Positions 41,864 to 51,762 of a DNA stretch of 64,000 nt are shown here, one piece after another. The number at the start of each line of letters is the position of its first letter. Position 1 is the stretch's first letter. A program made the position numbers and the translations under genes. Source of the DNA: Symsagittifera roscoffensis (Eukaryota > Xenacoelomorpha > Acoela > Convolutidae); assembly GCF_963678635.1 (NCBI RefSeq), contig NC_087069.1, positions 7,078,633 through 7,142,632 on the forward strand, written 5' to 3'. The notes beneath the pieces were generated by a model, which ran no database searches, was not told where the DNA came from, and saw only the letters and a program-made list of their open reading frames with translations.

Positions 41864-44060
41864 ATGGCGTGGATGAGTAGTGTGCTCGTCCTTTTGGCAG
41901 CAGTGAGCAATTTCGCTGTTGAAGATGACCCGAACGCTGTGTTTTCAGCTCGCATAGAGGTAAACACTTCTATCTGTATTTTGGTCAACACCTCCCTCAA
42001 TTATGGATTATAATCTTTTTCCAAATTGGCGCAATATTGGAAACATCTTAAAGAACTGTAATTTCTGTTATTTTGTTTTAACCAAAAACTTAATAAGTTA
42101 TTTTGGTTTTAATCATTTTTTTTATTTCTTTATTTTTTTTTCAGAGTTGCAGTGGGTGCAAATTGAACCGGCTCCCTGATGTGAAGCGGTTCCTCAATCA
42201 AAAAGCTCCCCTTATGTTAGTATTTTATTGTATTTTGTGCAGCTCTTGTTTGTTACTGTCAAATGAATTTCTTTTCAGACATAACGTTGAGGTGAAATGG
42301 ATTGGCGGAGCAAACCCTGACGCTTTCTTTCTCAATAAAGATGGAGAAATTGTAGAAGTAAGCTTTTTTTAAGTTTCGTTTTCAAATGAAATAATCACGA
42401 CCCAGTCGAAGCCTTAAAACGCGAAAACTTTGAGTTCTCGCTGAATGGAATCTCCTCAATGGTTTTTTCCGCATAATTTTATTTACGTAAAGGAGAGCTC
42501 TTAAGTGATCATCAGTGGTAAAAAATTAATTTTTTTTGATAAAGAGGATTTCAAAAAACCACAAGATTTATTTTCAAGAACAATTTGTTCGTTTTCCAGA
42601 TTGAGTTAGACGAAATTTGACGAGATGCTATCTTCTTCCTAAATATAATTTTACTACAATTTCAACGTTATTCAGTGAAAGAAAGTGACTATCTCTTATA
42701 TCAGCGGTGATAATTTTTTTCAGGAAAAAAAAAGGCTTACTTTTGTTTACGCTCATTTTTGTTTTTCGCGATTTGAGTTCTGATATTTTTTTTATATTTT
42801 GTTTTCGATTTTTTTAAACTTTTTATCTCATTTGCTTAGATAATTTTTACTTTTGCGAGAGCAGGTATCTTGTAAGCGGGATTTAGGTTCTTTTCCTAAA
42901 CAGTTTTTTTTTATAAAATGAACCCCATAGTGTATTGATCTTTAACAACATCCAGCCTCCTTTTCACTTGGTCCGGAGGTAACGCGAATGCTTTTGCATC
43001 CTAAGGTCTGCGATTCGAGTCATGGACGGGCTTTTTTCAGTATGTTTGAAATTTAGTTTTCCCGGGCAAAATTGAATCGCTGGACTTTGCTTTGCATCCT
43101 CGTAATTTGTCGGATTAGGTGCCAAATCAAGGATTAGTCTTGAGCTGTAAACTTTTTTTCATTGTTGTTGTAAACCTTGTTCAATTACTCATGCAATTTG
43201 TAATTTTACTAGCACTGACCTCAGTTATTTTTCTTTTTTTCGCGTACAATTTATATTCGTCATAAATAGTTTTGGCTTATGTTTTATCGCAGTAATTCAA
43301 CCTATTTTGTGTCGTGTGAAAAACAAATTCATCATTGTTTTTGAGACATAATTCTGGTCAGTTGTGATGTAAAAATTCAAATTATCAAAACCTAATCGTA
43401 TTTTTTTTTCGGCTCAGTGAGGTAAACCCATAAATTGTCGGCTGTATGATTTCTCGCTAAATAATGAAAGCCTTTTTAATAAAGTTGTTAGTTGTATTTC
43501 TCGACTGTTCTTATGAAGTTAAATTATTTCGTCTTATTTTTTTTCACTAGCTTGCAATGCTACGCTTGCAGTGTATCTCAACTTTGACTCTGTGTTAAAT
43601 GGTTGCAATCATTTTTTCGTGTTCATTAAGCGCACTAAATACAATATGACTTAATGTAGATATTTTGATTTATTATAAGTTTTTTTATGAATAAATTCGA
43701 GTGAGGTATCTTTCAAGAATATCGTCGTGAACCTCTTTCACTCATTAGATATAATTTAGTTTTCATAATGCACAAAAAGTTTGTATTTTTTGTTTATGAT
43801 GTGTTGTGATAACTGTTTTGGCTTTTCTTTTATAGACAGTGGATCTGACGAAATTCAAATCAGACGGTTTGATTCAACTGTTTGTCGATCGTGGCTTCCA
43901 CTTTAAGCTAGATCCGGACGAGCAAGTACCCAGAAGCAAACAGAGGGGACCATATTATATATACAACGAAGGAGCTACACGTCAGGGTGTAGGGAATGAT
44001 AACAATGTCAATGAAGGGACGGACAAACGAAAAGTGAATGCAGAAAAAGTTGATTTGTAA
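41864..44060 (+). CDS. SELENOM/SEP15-family thioredoxin-fold ER protein, Cys form, four exons
   Basis: Exons 41864-41959, 42145-42215, 42279-42357 and 43836-44060 join with matching phases to a 156-residue protein. Each intron has GT...AG ends, the first three sites reading GAG|GTAAAC, TAT|GTTAGT and GAA|GTAAGC. The chosen start opens MAWMSSVLVLLAAVSNF, a good signal peptide; an in-frame ATG 23 codons upstream would spoil it. Residues 33-42 are SCSGCKLNRL: the redox motif is Cys34-x-x-Cys37, where selenoprotein M carries selenocysteine. The conserved VKWIGGANPD and the later DRGFHFKLDPDEQVP follow the SELENOM layout (the family Pfam calls Sep15_SelM). The C-terminus is KVDL, which resembles an ER-retrieval tetrapeptide. 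The likely role is thiol-disulfide exchange in the ER lumen. Intron 3 contains a SINE-like repeat. No lesion is visible, so this looks like a working gene. Confidence 0.9.
42915..43330 (+). repeat. tRNA-related SINE-like repeat, copy 1 (in SELENOM intron 3)
   Basis: Begins near AAATGAACCCCATAGT and has a tRNA-like stretch at 42966-43030 with ACTTGGTCCGGAGGTAACG (A-box position) and GGTCTGCGATTCGAGTC (B-box position). A T-rich body follows, with TTTGTCGGATTAGGTGCC, ACTAGCACTGACCTCAG and TTGGCTTATGTTTTATCGC. The same order of blocks occurs in two copies near 60 kb. Confidence 0.55.
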
Positions 44061-47000
44061 ACTGGTGTGTGCCAATTATAAGTAGATTTTTAGTTGTAAC
44101 TAGTAAAACAGAAATAATCGCATTAATTCATTTAAAGCGTGAAAAAAAAATCGAAACAGTTTTGTGTTCGTTTTGAACTAAAAATATCATAACTATTAGT
44201 TTGGTTATGATGTTTACTAGTTATGAATTGCCACTTGGTAGATTTTATGGTGCCAGAAATTTCGTCAAGTTTACCGTGTAATATAGCTATAATGTATTAA
44301 TCATTTATTACGATGTGTTTGTTTTCATATCAACATTATTGGCGATGAATGAAAACGCAGTTCAGTTCACATGGTGCTCTTTCAATCAATTTGTGTAAAT
44401 ACTACTTTCAAATTTTTATTATTTTTTTCCTCTAACAGTCAGGGACGTATTTTATTGCCATTTTTTAAAGTCAGTATCACATTTTATTCTGTAAAGAGAC
44501 AGACTTCGTAAAGTAAACATCGAAACAAACATTTATTTCTAAAATTGTAAATACACGTTAAGATCTAATGGTAGCATATTTGCTCCAACTGATACTGACT
44601 CAAATGAACGTTTCATGCTTTTTATTTTCATGATGATTTTGTGTCTAATGGAAAAGTGCCAATTATGAGTTTGATCATGCAGTTTACTTATGACGGTTCT
44701 CCATTAAAATTCTCACTCTCACTTTGAACCTTGGTTAACCCGACGCCTTCTAACTGCTGTGTCAGAGTCTTGTTGGTGATTTTTGTTTAAAGTTTAATTA
44801 TTCGATGTTCTGTTTTTTAAAGAAATTGAAAGCGCTGTACGTAGTAGTGTAGGCTTTCAGACAATTCAGAAAATCTATAGCAAGCCGTTCTCATTTTATA
44901 ACAAGCGCTCTGGTCAAGAGTAATCAAAATACAGTTCTTGGCTCGAAAAACTACGGCTAGTTTGAATCGCTCACCTGGCATAAAATGATTATCGGTCCGA
45001 CAAACTTGGTCGGACCGATAATCACTTTAGAAGCGTCATAACTTAGACCATATTTTGGAGCTCAGTCGAGCTGAACTACCGCCATTTTGATTTTTAAATG
45101 GTAATGGGCTAAGTTTTTGTTTGTTATAAATAGTGAATTTTTATCAAGGTAGCTGGTTTTAATGTTGAAAGATAGTCTTTAGTTTTGTTCACGCTGATTT
45201 GATCTCTCAAAGTTTCAATTTTGGTTTCTGCCACTGAAAAGACTCGATGCAACTAAAAAGACGCGCTGAAAAATATGTCTCAAAAAAGCCTTCACTAAAA
45301 TGTCTATCAGATGTCTTCACTACAAGATGTTGGGTCGTCAATTGGTACAGGAACGTGACATAGAAGATGTAACTTCTAGTTTTCACCCGCTGAAATGAAA
45401 GAAGTTTTTTAACGTGATTTTGCTGAGTAACTACTTAATGCTCATGGATCAAATTTTGACTGATGATAGATAAAACTGCTTCAATGGCTTTAGCTGGATT
45501 AAAAATATAGATATAGTGTCGGACAACCCTTAAAAATATATTTTTTTAAATTATGTTTTGGGACTCGAAACCTTTCATTGGAAAGCTAAAGATCTTGGTT
45601 ATTCCCTCATGCAAATTTCTGGAAATTTCTCCAGTCGAAAAAGGTTTTTAAGAGATGTTGCTAGATCCTTTGCTCTTCAATTGAAAATTTGGAAACCACA
45701 AAATTAGAAAATTCATGATTTTTCTGAAGGGACTCCTGAGCGCCTACCCGTTCAGCTTCGATTGAAAAACAAACAACCAACAAGAGCGCAAGCTTTTCTG
45801 TTTTTGATCAGGCTGGATCCTTTGTACATTTCATTTTTTCCATAATGTCTCAATATTTCAGCCATGAATCGCTTGAGAAAACGACAAAAAGTAAAGAAAT
45901 TTTTTTTATTTTGTCGGTTTAAAACTATAAACTAACACTTCTTTGTCCCGTGACCGTATAGCTTGTTACTACCCCAGAAAGCTAGTCAGGGTAGTGTATT
46001 ATTTAATTTCTACTTTTTCCAACCTTGCTGGAAAACAGAAAATCTCATTTGATGGCAGTTTTGCTATATAATCGTGATCTCTAGCATTGAAAGTTTCATT
46101 GTGTCTATTCTCTGCTTTGTGTGACTAGTGTTTGTCGATCGTTAAGCGTGCTTGGCATAGAGAACGGTGTGCGTCTTCAAGTCTCGAAGTTGAACGTTCG
46201 AATCGGACGCACAACGAAACTCTACGTATTCAAGGCTTATTTCTACTTTCTTATTTCCTTTTTAAGAGCTGTTTTTTGTCGTTTTTTTGCTAGTGTTTGC
46301 GAGGCGCAGCTTCGCTTCTGTGTGAGAATTGCATGAGCGATGAGTGAAAACAAATATGCTGAAATGAAAACCTCTAACCAAATAATTGGTAAATGACACA
46401 TCCAATTTTTTTGGAACTATCTTAATGTCAGTTGAATCACGACTGAAAGGGACTCATTATGATAAATGACTCAACGCAGTCTGATGATCATTTAGGACAT
46501 CTGATTTTGCATTGAAAACAAAAAAGCTAAAGCACCCACATAAAAGTTTCTCGCTTAATTTCACATGCTGAAACAAAAAACGTGGAAGGAAAAAAATTTC
46601 GATAGATGTAGTTTTTCACATGATAGTGTATTTGTTATAATAATTAATCTTTAATCTGTACTAAGAGAAAAGTTCAGAAAAAGGTTCATAATCAATTAAA
46701 ATTAATTAAAAGAAGTGCCGAAATTTTAATTTCGAGAAACTGAAGGTATTTATGCTTGCAGCGAACAAACGTTATAAATATGCATTATATTATTTTGGAT
46801 TAACCTCTTAAACCAAAAAACTGATTTGTTTGCGCTGACTTGCGCAATTTCAAGAAAAAACGAATTTGATTCCTCGTTGCTTTTTTGATAAATACCTGTT
46901 CAAATAGAGTTATCTTGACAGAGTTTTCTTGTTTTTGAGTTACCTTCTAGGCTCAACATGTTTTGCAGGTTCAACATCTTTCCAAGTTTCGCCAGCTTTG

Positions 47001-47831
47001 TCAAAATCAATTTTGCATGAATGCGTAGCGTATATCAAACGTATAATCGTATCACAGGACATGTTTTGTAAATATAAAAATTTATTGAAAACAATCGTAG
47101 AAAAAATCGATTTTTTTCTCAAAGCGTTTCTTCTTTGTTGCTTCAGTTTAACTTCTATTGGATAGCTGAGCATGCTTTTTGGTAAAATTGCAATTGGTTG
47201 GAATTTCTGTTTTGCCTTTGCTATGATACTTTTTTGTGAAAAGGTTATCCTTTGATCTCTGATATGCCTGGCTTTTCATTGTAATTCCTGATATTTTTTG
47301 TGTGAAACCTAATCGAACGAATTATTTCTCTTTACCTGCAGTTGTCCTTTTTCTGTTAGTTGGTTAGAGCCAATTCTCAAAAAACCCTGCCAATGAATCT
47401 AAAAAACATATTTTGGGCTACCTCATTGCATAAAATGGTACGCCCTGTTTTCGTAGAATAAAAGCTATAACTTTCGAAAAAGACAACTTTGATTATTTTG
47501 GTGACAGTTTTTTGGAATCTGTTCGCTTTAAAATTTCGCTGCCAAACATGAGATTAAGGAATTATTTGAATAAACTCGTCGTGAAAACATTTTTTGAAGA
47601 AGTTTTTTTTGAAAGTTGGAAACGTACATCTTGAAGTTTTCGCCGTTATCCACTTCTTTGCAAAATTTATGACCCCTCTTGAAATTTACCCTGACAAATT
47701 TTAGATGCAGAGTTTAATTGCTAAACGATGTTATGGATGCCTTCCCGGTATAAAAACACTTGGTAATCACAGGTTCGATAAAAAGAACAGATGGCGGGAA
47801 AAGTCCATTATTCTGCCCATTCTCATTTGAT
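44061..47831. other. noncoding region 3' of the SELENOM-like gene
   Basis: Probably includes the 3' UTR. I see no AATAAA close to the stop; an ATTAAA variant lies at 44703-44708. A strong hairpin occurs at 44986-45024. The remaining 2.8 kb has only short, overlapping, low-complexity frames, and I see no gene. Confidence 0.5.
44986..45024. other. 16-bp perfect hairpin, 7-nt loop
   Basis: The arms TGATTATCGGTCCGAC (44986-45001) and its exact reverse complement (45009-45024) flank the loop AAACTTG. Beyond one mismatch, three further A-T pairs extend the stem. The stem contains a central CGGTCCG, unusual in this A+T-rich setting. Confidence 0.95.
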
Positions 47832-47836
47832 TTCAT

Positions 47837-48175
47837 TGAGATTTCCCTCAGTTTGAGTAGGGAAAAAGATGTTATAAAATTCAGATATTGAATTAGATAT
47901 GATAGATATATAGATAGAATAAAGTAACGAATAAATGATTATCGAATCCAGAATTGAATGTATAGTTTTAAGGTATAATGTTTTATGACTTGACTTCACA
48001 CTTAAGGCTTTCGCAAATGACCGCTTCCGAATCTCAAGTGACAAACGAATTAGCTGGTGAGATTTTGTCCTTGAATCAATTTACTGCACTATAAGTAAAT
48101 AATTAAGATATAGTTAGATAAGACAATACACAAGTAAATAGAATATAATGAGGTACCGAAGGTCGCCTCATGACA
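47837..48175 (-). repeat. 3' LTR of the Ty3/gypsy element
   Basis: 339 bp, same length as the 5' LTR. I saw one difference: CACAAG at about 48131 where the 5' LTR has CATAAG. It ends TG...CA on the minus strand and is preceded on that strand by the polypurine tract. Confidence 0.95.
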
Positions 48176-49130
48176 CTTCCCCCTCTAGAAAAAAAATTTA
48201 TCTTAGTATAAATTTTGAATCAGGCAGGATAATAAGAGAGAAAATAAGCACCGGAATGGGTAAGTGATAACCTAATCAATAGGCTAGTATGGCAGAGTTT
48301 ACAAAGTTTTAAAGTTTATCATGCTCTTCGGTTCTTGTTTTCTTAAACGGAGTAGTTTGCTCCTTAGTCCTAGGAAACGGCACTTTCCGAACAATGGGGG
48401 TGAATGGCGTAGTAACTTGGTTGGCGAGTGGCGTAGTAGTTTGATCAGCGTTGTGTCGTTGTGACGAAGGCTCCGCAGGGTCAGATTCAGTTACACTTTT
48501 AACTGAATGGCGAAGAGGATCTCCGTAAAACCTCGTTGGTTTCTTAGACCGATTAGATGATCGAAACTCGCTTCAAGATTGAGAGGTAGGATTGTCAACC
48601 TCCATATTGCCAGGATTTGCTGAATCCTCTGTCGCAGTCTGAGGGACCTTGTCTGAAGTCTGTGGCAGATCCTGGGGTGGTTCTACCGCCCCTGTAGTAG
48701 ATGTCAAGTCAGGGTGAGTTGGAGGATCGACAATCGGAGTGGTTGAAGTAGCGATCACAGGAGCCAATCCTTGAGGCGTTGAAAGCGGTGCCTCCACTAA
48801 TTCGAGCTGGGGGCCAGTGATCAATGAGTCCTCGCTCGACGACTCTGCTGTCAAGTCAATCACCTTACCCTTCGAAGGTTCATTTGACTGCCTTGTAGCT
48901 GAAGTGGTAGCTGGTTGAGATTGAGGCCGAGGAGCAATTCGTTGTTGCAAGCGTTCTCCCACTGTGCCAGGCGTAGCTGAAAACTTAGGGTGATTAAAAT
49001 TATGTCTTAGGCTTATGTGATTTTTCCGATAAACTTTTCCTTTGTCGGTAATGTAAGTATGATCCGTAACGCGAGTAATCTTGATTTTTGCTAATTTGGA
49101 CAGAGGCTTTCCCGAATTTCGATCAAGGAC
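48176..49130 (-). CDS. integrase C-terminal tail and Pro/Thr-rich end of pol
   Basis: Reading from 49130 down, the frame encodes a terminal integrase-type segment with TDHTYITDKGKVYRKNHISL, then an open frame (48573-48962) rich in Pro, Thr, Ser and Gln with VIDLTAESSSEDS and two VPQT/PPQ-type runs. The first segment resembles the small beta-barrel that ends many gypsy integrases. The tail is probably disordered. The part from 48176 to 48572 has short frames only and ends at the polypurine tract. A break near 49135 separates this from the integrase core frame. Confidence 0.55.
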
Positions 49131-49533
49131 TTACCGAAAGATTTTGACTCTTAGAGGATCTTGTAAAACTAATTTTTCTAATTTACGTGTTTTTGAGAGT
49201 CTTTTAGGCCTCGAAGAGGACGACACGTTCATTCTCTGTGAATGCGAGAGTGCTGGAGCTGACGTATCGCGGGCGTTGTCGTAGAAGCGTAGGGTTCCCT
49301 TTGTGATCCCTGTCTTGAGCGAGGTCGCTATTACGAGCCGCCAATTCACGAAGAAGATTTTGGCCTTGTTGTGGGGGCACATTCCGTTTCCACTGCTTCC
49401 AGGTGTTAGCTGCCTTTGCAAGGTTCTCCAGGGCTTTATACGGTTGACTATCCGCGATACGCTCACCCACGCCAAAGAGTGGCTTGAACTTAAAGGGGAT
49501 TTCTGGGCTGTGTGACGATCCTCTGGGTACCAC
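49131..49533 (-). CDS. post-catalytic integrase region, in two overlapping frames
   Basis: Two frames (49204-49533 and 49131-49475) overlap. The first reads PFKFKPLFGVGERIADSQPY, then QWKRNVPPQQGQNLLRELAA and TLAFTENERVV; the second continues as SKTRKLEKLVLQDPLRVKIF. A single shift near 49210 would join them. The basic KL-V..DPLRVK segment precedes the C-terminal barrel. Codon usage and position support it as part of pol. Confidence 0.55.
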
Positions 49534-49749
49534 TTTAGCCCTATCGCGACTGTAATCCTGGCTTGACCGTTGCTCCGGAGTTAGGAGGTTCCTTTCAAGT
49601 CCTTGCGCTGAAGTAGGAGAATGAACAACATTATCACGTGCTAATGAAAACTCAGTATTAGGCTTCCTCCCAAAGTGTAACTCAAACGGAGATACTTTTA
49701 ACGTAGAATGGCTAGTTTTTCGAATATCGTCGATAATTTGTTGTAAAGT

Positions 49750-50283
49750 TCACTTCAGATTAGTAAAATTAGAATCTAAATTTTCTGTTCCTAACTTCCG
49801 TTTTATGGTCTGGATCGATCTCTCCACCAGCCCACAACTCCGATGATCCCCCACCGCTGTGAGGATGTGTTTAATACCTCTCATTTTGCAAAATTCTTTA
49901 ACGACGTCAGAATGAAATCCAGATCCGTGATCAGTCCTAATGCTTTCTGGTATGCCATGATTACGAATATATGATCGCAAAAATTTGACTATTTTTTTCG
50001 CACTGGTTGATTTAGTTAACATCACCGAGGGAAACTTAGAAAAACGATCTATAGCGACTAAAATGTAGATTTTCCCCTTCTTATCATCTATTAACGGACC
50101 CGCGAAATCAAGTTGCAATTCTTGATTTGGAGCTGTCAAAGTTGGTAACGGCTTAGCTGAGTTATAGGTCGCAGAAGTTTTGATGTTCTTACCAAATAGA
50201 GTACACTCCGGGCATTTTTCGCAGACGTTGACAATTTGGCGGTTAAGAAATGGCCACCAATTATACTCCGAGGCGTCCATCAT
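49750..50283 (-). CDS. Ty3/gypsy integrase core
   Basis: 177 codons. The zinc-binding domain supplies CEKCPEC, with its His pair just upstream in another frame (HPGQAAMMD near 50300). The catalytic core has LQLDFAGPL (first Asp), IRTDHGSGFHS (second Asp) and GLVERSIQTIK (Glu), so the D,D,E triad is complete. The enzyme inserts the cDNA; this family makes 4-6 bp duplications, agreeing with the 5-bp TTCAT. The core is separated from upstream pol by a frameshift at about 50290-50314 and from downstream parts near 49745. Confidence 0.9.
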   Translation of the reverse strand: MMDASEYNWWPFLNRQIVNVCEKCPECTLFGKNIKTSATYNSAKPLPTLTAPNQELQLDFAGPLIDDKKGKIYILVAIDRFSKFPSVMLTKSTSAKKIVKFLRSYIRNHGIPESIRTDHGSGFHSDVVKEFCKMRGIKHILTAVGDHRSCGLVERSIQTIKRKLGTENLDSNFTNLK

Positions 50284-50313
50284 GGCCGCTTGGCCTGGGT
50301 GCGAGCGATGAAG

Positions 50314-51762
50314 TCAGATCAGGATAGCACTTCGTAACTGTTCGGGTATGGCTAGTTTGTTGTCTATCAGTACACAGTTGTTTACTACCGCCGCTTTTGT
50401 CCAGAATTGGGCCATGTAGGTCCCCAGTTTGTTAAAGGATTGTACATTCTTATTAATGATTGCAGTCCTCATCGGTCCGAGGAACGGGTCTTCCCCTGTC
50501 AGCTCTCCCAGCAGATCCACATCAAATAGTCCTGGCAATCCGACCACCTTCTTCTTGTCCTGAGAAACTAGCGGTTTGTGGTTGTTGATAGTATTAACCC
50601 CCATTCGAAGTACCTCTCCTCTTCTGGCCCGTCTTGTCAACCACTGCCTCCGGCACTTATCAAGGAAATGAGTGAGGGCCTTTTGCGTATACTGTCCTCG
50701 AGTGACCACGAAACGTTCTCGAGAATGTCTCTGTCGGGCAATGTTTCGGGAACGTATTTGATCAATACGGCTCGGGCGATCCAAAGGGCGAACTGTAGAC
50801 ATCTTGGGTCTTATTTGACTAGAGGTGCGAAAATTAGGGGAACTTGTAGAAAAGTTTTCGACAAAATTGAGGAGGTTTGTTTGTTCGATCGTAGTATTTG
50901 CAAAGTCAACAGTATTAGTAGAGTTATTTAGAGTAGAGTTAAGAGTAGTATTTTGAGAGAGATTATTTGAAGTATCCATATCGTAACTGATTTCTAAGTT
51001 GTAAGGTCGGAGACAATGAGTTTGAGCCAAAACTTTTGGTTTAGCGTATCTCATTTGCATACTGTGCTGTGATTGGTCGAGAGTACCAGAGCATGAAACG
51101 TCGACCTCTCGCGGCGATGTTAAATACTCAAGTTTTTGCATACGAGCATATGATTGGCTGGTTGACTGAGAGCATGAACTGACGCCCTCTAGTGGCGAGA
51201 AGTAACGATGATTAATTTGCATATCCTTTTGGGATTGGTTAACAGATTGAGTACTGTTTGCGACGCCCTCGTGAGGCGACGAACTGAATTGTTTGCAACA
51301 GTATGATTGGTCAGATGAATCGAACGTTGATTGGTCTGTTGTATGAGTTAAGAGGTAGCTAATGTTGCCTCCAATTTCCCCAAGCGATCTGATTGGTTGG
51401 AACTCGTTATACTGTGAAATATGCCCCACCGGCACTATTTGAGGTTTAGACTGAGTAATAATCGAATTTAAAGCATTATGAAAAGCTTGAATAGATTTAA
51501 TGACAAATAATTCGTCATACGACGATGGCAACGGTGCTTGAAAAGTCGGGTATCTAGACAAATAATCGACGATGCCTATAGAGGAACCGGGTATATGTTC
51601 AATTTGATAATCGAACGGAATGAGGCGGTCCGCCCAGCGAGAGAGTCGTGACTGATAAGACTTTTTACCATACGTTTCATTAAGGGCGGAAATGATGGCC
51701 GATCGGTTAGAATAACAAATCGTGTACCAAGTAAATAGATACGGAAATGTTCGCACGACCAT
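50314..51762 (-). CDS. RNase H end, repeat linker and pre-integrase region (downstream copy)
   Basis: 482 codons. The frame enters at the RNase H end (SAIISALNETYGKKSYQSRL, FDYQIEHIPGSSIGIVDYLS), then a linker of roughly 280 residues rich in Ser, Gln and Asn that contains three degenerate 27-residue repeats. The tract ends RGQYTQK and continues ALTHFLDKCRRQWLTRRARR into the region before the integrase. Residues 1-360 are duplicated in 51576-53993. The first 62 codons overlap the upstream frame because of the single-base lesion in RNase H. Confidence 0.85.
   Translation of the reverse strand: MVVRTFPYLFTWYTICYSNRSAIISALNETYGKKSYQSRLSRWADRLIPFDYQIEHIPGSSIGIVDYLSRYPTFQAPLPSSYDELFVIKSIQAFHNALNSIITQSKPQIVPVGHISQYNEFQPIRSLGEIGGNISYLLTHTTDQSTFDSSDQSYCCKQFSSSPHEGVANSTQSVNQSQKDMQINHRYFSPLEGVSSCSQSTSQSYARMQKLEYLTSPREVDVSCSGTLDQSQHSMQMRYAKPKVLAQTHCLRPYNLEISYDMDTSNNLSQNTTLNSTLNNSTNTVDFANTTIEQTNLLNFVENFSTSSPNFRTSSQIRPKMSTVRPLDRPSRIDQIRSRNIARQRHSRERFVVTRGQYTQKALTHFLDKCRRQWLTRRARRGEVLRMGVNTINNHKPLVSQDKKKVVGLPGLFDVDLLGELTGEDPFLGPMRTAIINKNVQSFNKLGTYMAQFWTKAAVVNNCVLIDNKLAIPEQLRSAILI
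51053..51396 (-). repeat. 81-bp degenerate repeats with octamer and CCAAT boxes in the pol linker
   Basis: Repeat landmarks spaced 81 bp: TTTGCAT at 51054, 51135 and 51216 (the first and third are full ATTTGCAT octamers) and GATTGG at 51071, 51152 and 51233, with three more GATTGG at 51305, 51329 and 51391. On the coding strand most CCAATC boxes encode a QS pair after D, N or S, so this is also a 27-residue protein repeat. A second copy lies 2231 bp to the right at 53284-53627. Confidence 0.8.

Noticed and set aside
47823-48044. independent 73-aa minus-strand gene
   Set aside because: It lies in the 3' LTR and is the same sequence that continues into gag at the 5' LTR.
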